A DNA stretch of 29,317 nucleotides from Anaerolineales bacterium (GCA_020634935.1 JACKAT010000069.1:1-29317), one strand, 5' to 3'. Shown: positions 8,096 to 15,781, counted from the stretch's first letter. Notes: generated by a model from the sequence alone, not told the origin. Numbers and translations are program-made.

Positions 8096-8161
8096 CCCTC
8101 ACCCCGTTGCTCACATGACTCCCCTCTCCCTGAGGGAGAGGGGTTGGGGGTGAGGGCTATT
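8096..8161. repeat. 68-bp palindromic repeat, copy 2 of 3
   Basis: Nearly the same nested hairpin as 4603-4670: CCCTCACCCCGTTGC, GACTCCCCTCTCCC, GGGAGAGGGG and GGGGGTGAGGGCTATT. It ends three bases before the AAGGAG ribosome site of the URO-D-like remnant, as copy 1 ends just before the cupin ribosome site. Confidence 0.85.
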
Positions 8162-8178
8162 GCCAAGGAGCACCAACC

Positions 8179-8346
8179 ATGAACTCACGAGAGCGCCTAC
8201 TCACCGCCCTCAACCACCAAGAGCCTGACTGCGTGTCATACGACCTGAACAGCCGCCAGCGTACCATTCACACCGTCCAGACCAATGGTTCACCCCCAAA
8301 CATCATCGCCAGGTGGGACGCCCGGCCAGAATTCGGAGTGTATTGA
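8179..8346 (+). pseudogene. Truncated uroporphyrinogen decarboxylase-like protein (N-terminus only)
   Basis: A strong AAGGAG (8165-8170) precedes an ATG whose first residues, MNSRERLLTALNHQEPD, are the typical start of the URO-D/MtaA-like methyltransferase family common in anaerobic and Chloroflexota genomes. Similarity fades after about residue 32 (SYDLNSRQRTIHT). The frame then runs through unrelated sequence to a TGA at 8344-8346, giving 55 codons instead of about 350. The intact start and ribosome site with a missing body suggest a downstream deletion that joined this gene to the region before the MATE-like gene. Confidence 0.75.
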
Positions 8347-8392
8347 GCATGCCGCAGCCAGCCAACAATCTACGCCGCCGGCGGCGCTATCA

Positions 8393-9748
8393 ATGATAAC
8401 TCAGACCGCACCCGCTTTACCCCTGCGCCGGATTGCCCGCGTCTGGTGGCCGCTGGCCGCCAGTTGGGTGGTGATGACCGTCGAACTGCCGCTCATCAGC
8501 GCCATTATCGCCCGCCTGGCCCACCCGGAGATCAATCTGGCCGCCTGGGGCGTGGTCTTTGGTCTGGCGACCATCATCCAGGCCCCCAGTACCATGCTGC
8601 TGGCCGCGTCAACCGCCCTCAACAAAGATTGGGCGTCGTACCTTAAACTGCGCCGCATCATGGCCGGCATCTTGCTGTCGCTCACGCTGCTGCACGGGCT
8701 AATCGCCTTCACCCCGCTGTATGATGGGGTGATGAAGCACCTTTTGGGCGTGCCGGACGCGATTATCGAACCGGCCCGCCTGGGGCTGATGATTATGACC
8801 CCCTGGTCGCTAGGCACCGGCTACCGGCGCTTCCAGCAGGGCGTGCTCATCCAATTCGACCGGTCGCGGGTGGTTATCTGGGGTTCGCTGCTGCGACTGA
8901 CCGTCGATAGCCTCGTTCTGCTAACGGGCTTGTGGCTAGGCACATTCGCCGGCATCGTGGTCGGTCCCAGCGCCATTATCGCCGGCGTACTGACCGAGGC
9001 CATCTACGCCGGCTGGTGTGTCCGGCCCGTGCTGCGCCGCGACGTGCGCCCCGCGCCCAAAGTGGAACCGGGGCTGACGTTGGGCGATTTCAGCCGCTTT
9101 TACATTCCGCTGGCGGTCATGGTCTTGCTGACCCTGGTCATGCAGCCGCTGGTCAGCGCCGCCCTCAGCCGCATGCCGCACCCGCTGGAGTCGCTGGCCA
9201 TCTGGCCGGTGGTCTACGGCTTTTTAATTATGTGGCAGAGCGTGGGCATCAGTTATAATGAAGCCGTCATCGCCCTGCTCGACCGGCCTGGCGCGGTGGA
9301 AAGTTTACGCCGGGTCACCGGGTGGGCCGCCACCGTGCTGCCCCTGTTACTGGCGCTGGTGCTGGCCACGCCCCTGGCCCGGCTGTGGTTTACCTACGTG
9401 GCCGCGCTGCCGCCCGGTCTGGTTGAATTGGCCCAACAGAGCGCCTGGCTGGGCCTGCTGCTGCCCGCTCTGCGGCTGCTGCTCAGTTGGTACCAGGGCG
9501 CGATTACCTACAGCCGCCAAACCCGGGCCATCACCGAGTCGGTCATTCTTTTTCTGGCCGTCTGCGTCGCAACCCTGGGCGCGGGCATTATGTGGCAGAC
9601 CGTCGCCGGTGTTTACGTCGGGCTGGCCGCCATCGGCCTGGCCTATCTGGCCCAAACCAGTTGGCTGCGCCATCGCAGCCGCCCGGCCTTCCAGGCCGTT
9701 CAACGCCGCGACCTGCGCCGGCCCATCGTCGCCGGCGTCGCTGATTAA
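8393..9748 (+). CDS. MATE/MOP-superfamily-like multidrug or flippase-type membrane protein
   Basis: A protein of about 451 aa with around 12 hydrophobic segments in two similar halves, as in the MOP exporter superfamily. Features include the opening helix WWPLAASWVVMTVELPLISA, a QAPSTMLLAAS segment, and a GYRRFQQGVLI-x-FDRSR loop before the second group of helices. This loop and the length recall the ANKH-like branch of the superfamily, but I cannot confirm that. The start is uncertain: neither 8393 nor the in-frame ATG at 8285 has a clear ribosome site. The residues between 8285 and 8392 are low-complexity and lie partly over the URO-D remnant, so 8393 is preferred. Substrate is unknown. Confidence 0.75.
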   Translation: MITQTAPALPLRRIARVWWPLAASWVVMTVELPLISAIIARLAHPEINLAAWGVVFGLATIIQAPSTMLLAASTALNKDWASYLKLRRIMAGILLSLTLLHGLIAFTPLYDGVMKHLLGVPDAIIEPARLGLMIMTPWSLGTGYRRFQQGVLIQFDRSRVVIWGSLLRLTVDSLVLLTGLWLGTFAGIVVGPSAIIAGVLTEAIYAGWCVRPVLRRDVRPAPKVEPGLTLGDFSRFYIPLAVMVLLTLVMQPLVSAALSRMPHPLESLAIWPVVYGFLIMWQSVGISYNEAVIALLDRPGAVESLRRVTGWAATVLPLLLALVLATPLARLWFTYVAALPPGLVELAQQSAWLGLLLPALRLLLSWYQGAITYSRQTRAITESVILFLAVCVATLGAGIMWQTVAGVYVGLAAIGLAYLAQTSWLRHRSRPAFQAVQRRDLRRPIVAGVAD

Positions 9749-9830
9749 ATCGGCCGCCGCCTAATCGCTCCGGCCGGACGGGTTGAGCGATAGCCGTCAG
9801 GCTGTCGCTGGGCAAAATAAGCGGCTGCGA

Positions 9831-10321
9831 GGAAAAATTTGGCCCGTTCTGCGCCGCCGGCGATCTTGGTAGAGAGAATTTAGCCCCTTCTTGGCTGTCG
9901 ATGGTCTGGCCGGAAAGATTTCAGACGACCTTTGGCGTAGGGACAGACAAAAGGAAAGATTTCGGACAACCTTTGGCAAACGGATAGGCAAAAAGAAAGA
10001 TTTTTGACCTTCCTCGGCATTCGGCGGTCTTGCCGGAAAGATTTCGGGCCTTCCTGAGCCGCCGGTGGTCTTGCCGGAAAGATTTTAGTCCATTCTGGCC
10101 CGCCGGTGGTCTTGCCGGAAAGATTTCAGACGACCTTTAGCAAAGGGATAGGCAAAAGGAAAGATTTTGGACGACCTTTGGCAAAAGGATAGGCAAAAGG
10201 AAAGTTTTCAGACTGTCTTTAGCAAAGAGATAGGCAAAAGGAAAGAATCAAGCTCTTCTTTGGCAAAGGGATAGGCCGTGGGAAAGAATCAAGGCTGTCT
10301 TTGGTAAAAGGCGCGTGACAG
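9831..10321. repeat. Array of about 12 diverged units with 41-bp period
   Basis: Units begin with GGAAAGATTT or a close variant at 9831, 9871, 9912, 9953, 9994, 10035, 10076, 10117, 10158, 10199, 10240 and 10281. From 9912 on, every step is exactly 41 bp. The second part of the unit comes in two forms. Form A ends GGATAGGCAAAA (9912, 9953, 10117, 10158, 10199 and, degraded, 10240 and 10281). Form B ends GCCGGTGGTCTTGCC or similar (9831, 9871, 9994, 10035, 10076). Like forms sit in blocks. 41 is not a multiple of three and no frame stays open, so it is non-coding at the protein level. There are no unique spacers, so it is not CRISPR. The flank 9749-9830 shows nothing else. Confidence 0.9.
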
Positions 10322-10346
10322 AATCTCCGCCCCACCAACGGCAACA

Positions 10347-10563
10347 AAAATATATTGGAGCGACAAAGCTGGCTTGGTCATTTTCGGCCAGGTCAACGTA
10401 AACTTTGACGCTCCTGACCCTTATTCCCAACGGAGACCGACTCAGCCTCCCTACACCACAACATCGACGAAAATATACTGGAGCGACAAAGCTGGCTTGG
10501 TCATTCTCGGCCAGGTCAACGTAAACTTTGACGCTCCTGGCCCTTATTCCCACAGGAGACCGA
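10347..10563. repeat. Two 94-bp direct repeats spaced exactly 123 bp
   Basis: Copies lie at 10347-10440 and 10470-10563 and differ at about five positions. Both contain GGAGCGACAAAGCTGGCTTG and GTCAACGTAAACTTTGACGC and end in TATTCCCA followed by GGAGACCGA. The terminal block recurs a third time at 10668 (TATTCCCAACGGAAACCG, then CTCAGCCTCC), again 123 bp further on. There the middle of the unit is occupied by the palindromic repeat at 10606-10671. Because 123 is divisible by three, open frames on both strands appear to encode a repeated peptide; this follows from the duplication and is not evidence of a gene. Confidence 0.9.
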
Positions 10564-10605
10564 TAGAACCGGCGGCGCAGCACCGACAATAAAAATCGTC
10601 TGTCA

Positions 10606-10671
10606 CCCTCACCCCGTCACTCACGCGACTCCCCTCTCCCTGACGGCGAGGGGCTGGGGGTGAGGGCTATT
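10606..10671. repeat. 68-bp palindromic repeat, copy 3 of 3
   Basis: The same nested hairpin as 4603-4670 and 8096-8161, with a less perfect inner stem (CCCTGACGGCGAGGGG). Unlike the other copies it is not next to a gene start; the nearest gene begins 260 bp downstream. Confidence 0.85.
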
Positions 10672-10718
10672 CCCAACGGAAACCGGCTCAGCCTCCGGCA
10701 CGGCGCAGAAAATGAAAA

Positions 10719-10754
10719 TAGATGTAGGACAAACTTAAGTTTGTCCTACATCTA
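10719..10754. repeat. 36-bp perfect palindrome
   Basis: TAGATGTAGGACAAACTT (10719-10736) is followed directly by its exact reverse complement with no spacer, centred on CTTAAG. No T-run follows on either strand, so it is not a typical terminator. It could be a dispersed palindromic element, a cruciform or a dimeric protein site. From here to 10932 I see no other gene or clear promoter. Confidence 0.9.
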
Positions 10755-10932
10755 GCCAAAGGCGCATACCTCAATAGTCACGAACGGGCTTCCCCACCAA
10801 AAATAGCCCTTTCGACGGCGGCGGATATATGAACTTTGAGAATTAATCGAGATATCCCCGTCACCATCATCAAATTTCAGTAGGGATGGCCTGCCGCTAA
10901 CCGGCCAGGCCAAACAAAGGAAAGGACACACT

Positions 10933-12477
10933 ATGACAATCCAAATCACTAGCTTCATCACCACGGCCGGGCTCGCGCCGGCGCTAGAGGCGGAGCCGGC
11001 CGCCGCCGCGGCCGATCAACTCAGCCAACTGACCGGTCTGGCGGTCTACCCGGCCTCGATTGCCGCCGCGAACGGATCGCTCTACTTTTTGGGACGGCGA
11101 GGCGGCCTTAAGTTCCTGGGCGTCGTCACCCACGAGGCCGCGACGCCATTTGAGGGCCACAACAGCGAGATCGCCATCGAGGGGCAGGCGTTTCACCTGA
11201 CCCTCGGGCCGACCACGGCCGCCAACGCCGCCGCCCTGCGCAACCGGCTGCCCTTTTTGGTCGCCCGGCCGTGGGGGCTCAAAAAATCGGCCGGCTGCGG
11301 CGACCGGCTGGGGCTGGCCACGCCGGGCCACATCCGGGCCGTACGCCACTCAACGATGGCCCCCATCCTGGCCCAGCAGTCGATCCGGGAAAACGCCCGC
11401 ACCGGCCGCACCCCCCAGGGCGTTATGGACGACGCCATGTGGGGTGTTTTCCAGGAGGGCTGGCGCGACGGCTTCGGGGCCGACGCCGATCACCTCAAGA
11501 CCACCCAGGATATCGACATCTGCGCGGCGGCGGGCTATACTTTCTATACCGTTGATCCCGGCGAGTACGTCGATGACCGGGCCAACACCGCGCCGGTCGA
11601 AACCCTGCGGGCGATGGTCGCCGACCTGCCCTGGGTCATTCTGGACAGCGATCCGGCCGATTTGCTGGCCCGGCTGGCCGAAAAAACCATCGACTTGGGC
11701 GACTTGACGGTCACGCTCAGCCAGGCCGACGCGCTGCGGGCCGCCGCCAAGTACGGGCGGGCCGTGGCCCACACCGTCGCCATGTATCGCCACCTGGCCC
11801 AGGTTATGGGCGACCGGCCGTTCGAGTTGGAGATGAGCGTCGACGAAACCGAGACCATCACCTCGCTGGCCGAGCATCTGTACATCGTCAACGAGTTAAA
11901 ACGGCTCGACGTGCAGTGGGTCAGCCTGGCCCCCCGCTACGTCGGTACCTTTGAAAAGGGCGTCGATTATATCGGCAACCTGAGCGCGTTTGAGGCGTCG
12001 TTTGCCCAACACGCCGCCGTCGCCCGGACCTTTGGGCCGTATAAACTCAGCCTGCACTCCGGCTCCGACAAATTCAGCGTTTATCCCATCGCTGCCCGGC
12101 TGGCCGGCGAGTGGGTCCATCTCAAAACCGCCGGCACCAGCTACCTGGAGGCGCTGCGGGCCGTGGCCCAGATCGATCCGGGCCTGTTCCGCGCGATCGT
12201 GGCCTTCGCCCGCGAGCGATACGACACCGACCGGGCCAGCTACCATGTTTCCGCCGAACTGGCCCAAATGCCCGCCGCCGCCGGTCTAAGCGATGAGCGG
12301 CTGGTCGAACTGCTGGACGATTTCCATAGCCGGGAGGTGCTGCACGTGACGTTCGGATCGGTCTTGACCCGGGTCGATTTTTACGAGCCATTTATGGCGG
12401 CCCTGCGTCAAAACGAGGAGATCTACTACCAGGTGCTGGAAACCCATTTTGACCGGCATTTTGCCCCGTTTAATTAA
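10933..12477 (+). CDS. uxaE: Tagaturonate epimerase (tagaturonate/fructuronate 3-epimerase family)
   Basis: A 514-aa cytosolic enzyme that I recognise as the TM0440/UxaE family, which interconverts D-tagaturonate and D-fructuronate so that galacturonate can join the glucuronate route. Characteristic blocks are CGDRLGLATPGHIRA (122-136), ILAQQSIRENARTGRTPQG (145-163), GVFQEGWRDGFGADADHLKT (171-190), SVDETET (302-308) and LHSGSDKFSVYP (374-385). These are rich in the His, Asp and Glu residues expected of the metal-dependent barrel. The start has AAAGGAAAGGA upstream (10918-10928). The next gene, 11 bp downstream, is uronate isomerase, which supplies tagaturonate; this supports both calls. Assignment is from recalled family motifs, not a search. 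Confidence 0.88.
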   Translation: MTIQITSFITTAGLAPALEAEPAAAAADQLSQLTGLAVYPASIAAANGSLYFLGRRGGLKFLGVVTHEAATPFEGHNSEIAIEGQAFHLTLGPTTAANAAALRNRLPFLVARPWGLKKSAGCGDRLGLATPGHIRAVRHSTMAPILAQQSIRENARTGRTPQGVMDDAMWGVFQEGWRDGFGADADHLKTTQDIDICAAAGYTFYTVDPGEYVDDRANTAPVETLRAMVADLPWVILDSDPADLLARLAEKTIDLGDLTVTLSQADALRAAAKYGRAVAHTVAMYRHLAQVMGDRPFELEMSVDETETITSLAEHLYIVNELKRLDVQWVSLAPRYVGTFEKGVDYIGNLSAFEASFAQHAAVARTFGPYKLSLHSGSDKFSVYPIAARLAGEWVHLKTAGTSYLEALRAVAQIDPGLFRAIVAFARERYDTDRASYHVSAELAQMPAAAGLSDERLVELLDDFHSREVLHVTFGSVLTRVDFYEPFMAALRQNEEIYYQVLETHFDRHFAPFN

Positions 12478-12488
12478 AGGAACGCCTT

Positions 12489-13913
12489 ATGTCCAAGAAG
12501 AAAAAAATATTCCTGCCCAAAGACCGTTACTTTGGGCCAACCGGCGGGCGAAAGAAAATGGCGCTGATCCTGTATCAGAAGATTGCCGACCTGCCGCTGG
12601 TCTGCCCGCACGGCCACGTCGATCCGCGCCTGTTCGCCGACCCGGATTACCGCTTCGGCAACCCGGCCGAACTGTTGATTGTACCCGACCATTATATTTT
12701 CCGCATGCTCTACTCGCAGGGGGTGGCCTTAGAGGATTTGGGCATCCCGCGTCGAGACGGCGGGCCGGTGGAGACCGATCCCCGTCAAATCTGGCAGCGG
12801 TTTGCCGATCACTTCCATCTATTTCGCGGCACGCCTACGGGTTTGTGGCTGGTCAATGAGCTGCACGATGTCTTCGGCGTCGATATCAAACTGACCGGCG
12901 ATTCAGCTCAAGACGTCTACGACCAGGTGGCGGCCAAGCTGGCCCAGGACGATTTTACCCCGAGGGCGCTGTTCAAGCGGTTCAAGATCGAGGTACTGTG
13001 TACCACCGACGCCGCCACCGACCCGCTGGCTCACCATCAGGCTATCCGCCGGTCGGGCTGGGCGGGCCGCATCCTGCCCACCTTCCGGCCCGACGCGGTC
13101 GTCAATATCGACACCGTGGGCTGGGGCGACAACATCGCCGCCCTGAGTGAGGTCAGCGGCGTCGCCATCGACGGCTACGGGACCTTTATCCAGGCGCTGG
13201 AGAACCGGCGAGCCTTCTTCAAATCGATGGGCGCGACCGCCACCGACCACGCCGCGCTCACGCCCTACACCGCCGAACTCTCGCCCCAAGCGGCCGACGC
13301 CATCTTTCAACGCGCCCTCCGGGGCGAGGCCGCCGCCGCCGACGCGGCCCAATTTACCGGCCACATGCTCCTGGAAATGGCCCGGATGAGCATCGAAGAC
13401 GGCCTGGTGATGCAGCTTCATCCCGGCTCGCGGCGCGACCACAACCACAGCCTGTTCGAGCGGTTTGGCCGGGATATGGGGGCCGATATTCCCCAGGCGA
13501 CGGAGTACACCCACAATCTGCGGCCGCTGCTCAACAAATACGGCACCGACTCGCGCTTGACGCTGGTGTTATTCACCCTGGACGAGACGACCTACTCGCG
13601 GGAACTCGCGCCGCTGGCCGGTCACTACCCGGCCTTGCGCCTTGGCCCGCCGTGGTGGTTCTTCGACAGTTGGAACGGGATGGAGCATTATTTCAATCAA
13701 GTCATCGAGACGGCCGGGCTGTACAACACGGCCGGCTTCAACGACGACACGCGGGCCTACCCGTCCATCCCGGCCCGGCACGATATGTGGCGGCGGGCGG
13801 CCGTCAACTGGCTGGCCGATCTCGTCGTACGCGGCATGCTCGATGAGGAGGACGCCGTCGAAATGGCAACCGAACTGGCCTACGGTCTGGCCAAACGAAC
13901 GTATAAACTTTAG
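12489..13913 (+). CDS. uxaC: Uronate (glucuronate/galacturonate) isomerase
   Basis: A 474-aa enzyme of the UxaC family in the amidohydrolase superfamily. It converts D-galacturonate to D-tagaturonate and D-glucuronate to D-fructuronate. The HxH metal motif is H41/H43 (CPHGHVDP). Further family blocks are VLCTTDAATDPL (169-180), QLHPGSRRDHNH (309-320), WWFFDSWNGME (389-399) and the C-terminal NDDTRAYPSIPARHDMWRR (418-436). Length is normal for the family. The start follows AAAGGA, and the gap to uxaE is 11 bp, so the two are very likely one operon. No uxaB/uxuB oxidoreductase, uxuA dehydratase or KDG kinase lies in the window. The remaining steps are elsewhere or use neighbours such as the Gfo/Idh/MocA enzyme, which is not shown. 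Confidence 0.93.
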   Translation: MSKKKKIFLPKDRYFGPTGGRKKMALILYQKIADLPLVCPHGHVDPRLFADPDYRFGNPAELLIVPDHYIFRMLYSQGVALEDLGIPRRDGGPVETDPRQIWQRFADHFHLFRGTPTGLWLVNELHDVFGVDIKLTGDSAQDVYDQVAAKLAQDDFTPRALFKRFKIEVLCTTDAATDPLAHHQAIRRSGWAGRILPTFRPDAVVNIDTVGWGDNIAALSEVSGVAIDGYGTFIQALENRRAFFKSMGATATDHAALTPYTAELSPQAADAIFQRALRGEAAAADAAQFTGHMLLEMARMSIEDGLVMQLHPGSRRDHNHSLFERFGRDMGADIPQATEYTHNLRPLLNKYGTDSRLTLVLFTLDETTYSRELAPLAGHYPALRLGPPWWFFDSWNGMEHYFNQVIETAGLYNTAGFNDDTRAYPSIPARHDMWRRAAVNWLADLVVRGMLDEEDAVEMATELAYGLAKRTYKL

Positions 13914-13919
13914 CCGGGG

Positions 13920-14040
13920 CGCAGGGTGGCAGGGTCGCAAGGAGGCAAGGTGGCCAGGTGACAGGGTGACAGAGTGACAGGGTCGCCGGGATGCAGGATA
14001 GCGGAGTGGCAGGGGGACAAGGGAGCAGCGTCACAGGGAT
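13920..14040 (+). repeat. Low-complexity G-rich tract of short CAGGGTG-like units
   Basis: After the uxaC stop, degenerate 7-9 bp units such as GGCAGGGTCGC, GACAGGGTGACAGAGTGACAG and GGATGGCAAGGG run for about 120 bp, given here without one continuous copy. Their complement resembles the tract at 14281-14410 on the other side of the spacer. It has no coding character. Confidence 0.6.
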
Positions 14041-14085
14041 GGCAAGGGTGTAAGAGGGTCTGGGTTCGATAATTTAAGCCGAGCA

Positions 14086-14243
14086 TGTCATTTCGGAGCC
14101 GGAGGCGGAGAAATCCCTCGAACCTGGCTATAAATGAAACTTTCGCCGGGGAAAAATGGCCTTTGTCGCTTCAATTCTTCCCAGCCAGACCACTTTTTAG
14201 TGCATTGTCACAGCGATTTCTCCGCTGACGCTCCGAAATGACA
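14086..14243. repeat. Imperfect inverted repeat of the GTCATTTCGGAGC type (MITE-like)
   Basis: TGTCATTTCGGAGC, GGAGG and CGGAGAAATC (14086-14115) are mirrored by GATTTCTCCGC, TGACGC and TCCGAAATGACA (14215-14243), with 99 bp between the arms. This resembles the widespread GTCATTTCGAGC...GAGAAATC dispersed repeat seen in many bacterial genomes. It separates two low-complexity tracts of opposite orientation. Confidence 0.65.
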
Positions 14244-14280
14244 GGGTGGTCATCTCATTTCCGAAATTCCGGTTAAGATC

Positions 14281-14410
14281 GCCAAGTTGCCAACCCGGCA
14301 TCCCGGCAACTCTGTATCTTGGCAACTTGGCCAACCCGGCATCCCGGCAACTCTGCCACTTGGCAACTCTGCCACCTTGCAACTCGGCAACTCTGTAACT
14401 TTGTAACTTT
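14281..14410 (-). repeat. Low-complexity C-rich tract with a 41-bp direct duplication
   Basis: Degenerate units GGCAACTCTGCCACTTGGC repeat up to the larA-like gene. The block CCAACCCGGCATCCCGGCAA plus CTCTG occurs at 14290 and again at 14331, exactly 41 bp apart. Open frames across it translate to repeat-like peptides and were not called genes. The true leader of the next gene starts at about 14410 with AAAGGGGAA. Confidence 0.6.
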
Positions 14411-14425
14411 GAAAGGGGAAAACTT

Positions 14426-15682
14426 ATGTTGTATGAAGCATCAACCACAAACATTCTGACCGAGAGCCAGGTGCGCGAGCTGCTGGCGCGGACCTTTGCC
14501 GGCAGCGAGTGGACCAATCGCCGCTTGCTGGTGATTATCCCGGATGGCACGCGCACCGCGCCCATCCCGCAGATGTTCCGGCTGCTGTACGAGATTTTGG
14601 GTGAGCGGGTGGCGGCGCTGGATTATTTGATCGCGTTGGGTACGCATCGGGCCATGACGGAGGAAGCCATCGCCAAACTGGTCGGCGCGACGGCCGGCGA
14701 ACGGGCGGAGCGCTATCCCAAGTCGCAGGTGTACAACCACGCCTGGTGGGAGCCGGCCAACTTCTTCACCGCCGGGACCATCCCCGCCGCCAGCATCGCC
14801 GCTATGACCGACGGCCTGCGGAACGAGTCGATTGACGTGACAATCAACAACATGATCCTCGATTACGATCATTTGGTGATTTGCGGGCCGGTTTTCCCGC
14901 ACGAGGTGGCCGGCTTCTCCGGGGGGGCCAAATATCTCTTCCCCGGGATTGCCGGGGCGGAAATCATCAACAAAACTCACTGGGTCGGGGCGCTGGCGAC
15001 CAGCATGGACACCATCGGCGTGCAGGACACCGCTGTGCGCCGCATTTTGCACGAGGCAGCCCATCTGGTCTTGAGCCTGAAGCCGATCACCCTGCTGGCC
15101 CAGGTGATGCACGGCCACGACCTGCACGGGCTGTACGCCGGCGACGTTTTCACCGCGTGGGCCGCCGCCGCCGACCTGTCGGCCCAACTGAACATTCGCT
15201 ACTGCGCCCAACCGTTCCAAACCGTGCTGTCGATGCCGGATACTAAGTACGAAGACCTGTGGACCGCGGCCAAGGCCATGTATAAAACCGAGCCGGTCGT
15301 CGCCGACGGCGGCGAGGTCATTATCTACGCGCCGCACCTCAAGGAGATCAGCTACAGCCACGGCGACCAGATTCGGGCGGTCGGTTACCACGTGCGCGAC
15401 TATTTTACCAACCAATGGGATAAGTTCAGCGATATGCCGGGCGGCGTGCTGGCCCACTCGACCCACGTGCGGGGCAAAGGCACTTTCGACAGCGACGGCG
15501 AACACCCTCGCATTGACGTGACGCTGGCCACCGGCATCTCGGAGGCCGACTGCCGCCAAATCAATCTGGGCTACCGCGATCCGGCCACGATCGACCCGGC
15601 GGCGTATGCCAACCGGGAAAACGAAGGCATTCTGCTGGTCGAGAACGCAGGGGAATATCTGTACCGGCTAACCGGCGGCTGA
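14426..15682 (+). CDS. LarA-family (DUF2088) nickel-pincer-dependent racemase/epimerase homologue
   Basis: A 418-aa homologue of lactate racemase LarA. The key residues known from LarA are in place: D40 in IPDGTRTAP, the GTHR block (72-75), H105 (corresponding to LarA H108), H159 and K169 in FPHEVAGFSGGAKYLFPG (corresponding to H174 and the pincer-attachment K184), and H185 (corresponding to H200). The spacing H159 to K169 equals that in LarA. It should therefore need the nickel-pincer cofactor made by LarB, LarC and LarE, none of which is in the window. LarA homologues racemise or epimerise various 2-hydroxy acids. Next to uxaE-uxaC, C2 epimerisation of a sugar acid is a reasonable guess. 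AAAGGGGAA (14412-14420) fixes the start. Confidence 0.85.
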   Translation: MLYEASTTNILTESQVRELLARTFAGSEWTNRRLLVIIPDGTRTAPIPQMFRLLYEILGERVAALDYLIALGTHRAMTEEAIAKLVGATAGERAERYPKSQVYNHAWWEPANFFTAGTIPAASIAAMTDGLRNESIDVTINNMILDYDHLVICGPVFPHEVAGFSGGAKYLFPGIAGAEIINKTHWVGALATSMDTIGVQDTAVRRILHEAAHLVLSLKPITLLAQVMHGHDLHGLYAGDVFTAWAAAADLSAQLNIRYCAQPFQTVLSMPDTKYEDLWTAAKAMYKTEPVVADGGEVIIYAPHLKEISYSHGDQIRAVGYHVRDYFTNQWDKFSDMPGGVLAHSTHVRGKGTFDSDGEHPRIDVTLATGISEADCRQINLGYRDPATIDPAAYANRENEGILLVENAGEYLYRLTGG

Positions 15683-15702
15683 TCCGCGGATCGGAAATCG
15701 CA

Positions 15703-15731
15703 TTGACGTTGCTGTGTCAACCCTATATACT
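15703..15731 (+). promoter_or_regulatory. Strong sigma-70-type promoter
   Basis: TTGACG (15703-15708), a 17-bp spacer, then TATACT (15726-15731): five of six matches in each box with ideal spacing. Transcription would start near 15738 and reach the truncated radical-SAM reading frame at 15782, which has AGAGGT 4 bp upstream. It lies 20 bp after the larA-like gene. Confidence 0.7.
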
Positions 15732-15781
15732 GGGATGGGTAGAATGTAAAAGGATCGACCCCGACCTTTGCAGAGGTAGCG

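Noticed and set aside
9831..10321. CRISPR array
   Set aside because: Units follow one another without unique spacers, the repeat is not conserved between units, and no cas gene is nearby.
10248..10592. Protein with two internal 41-residue repeats (frames on both strands)
   Set aside because: The 123-bp direct repeat keeps any frame open in duplicate. Both strands give such frames, no ribosome site is present, and the third unit breaks the pattern.
14197..14565. Minus-strand frame of 122 codons before the larA-like gene
   Set aside because: Its middle is translated short-unit repeat DNA and its ends are antisense to the larA-like gene or to the inverted repeat.
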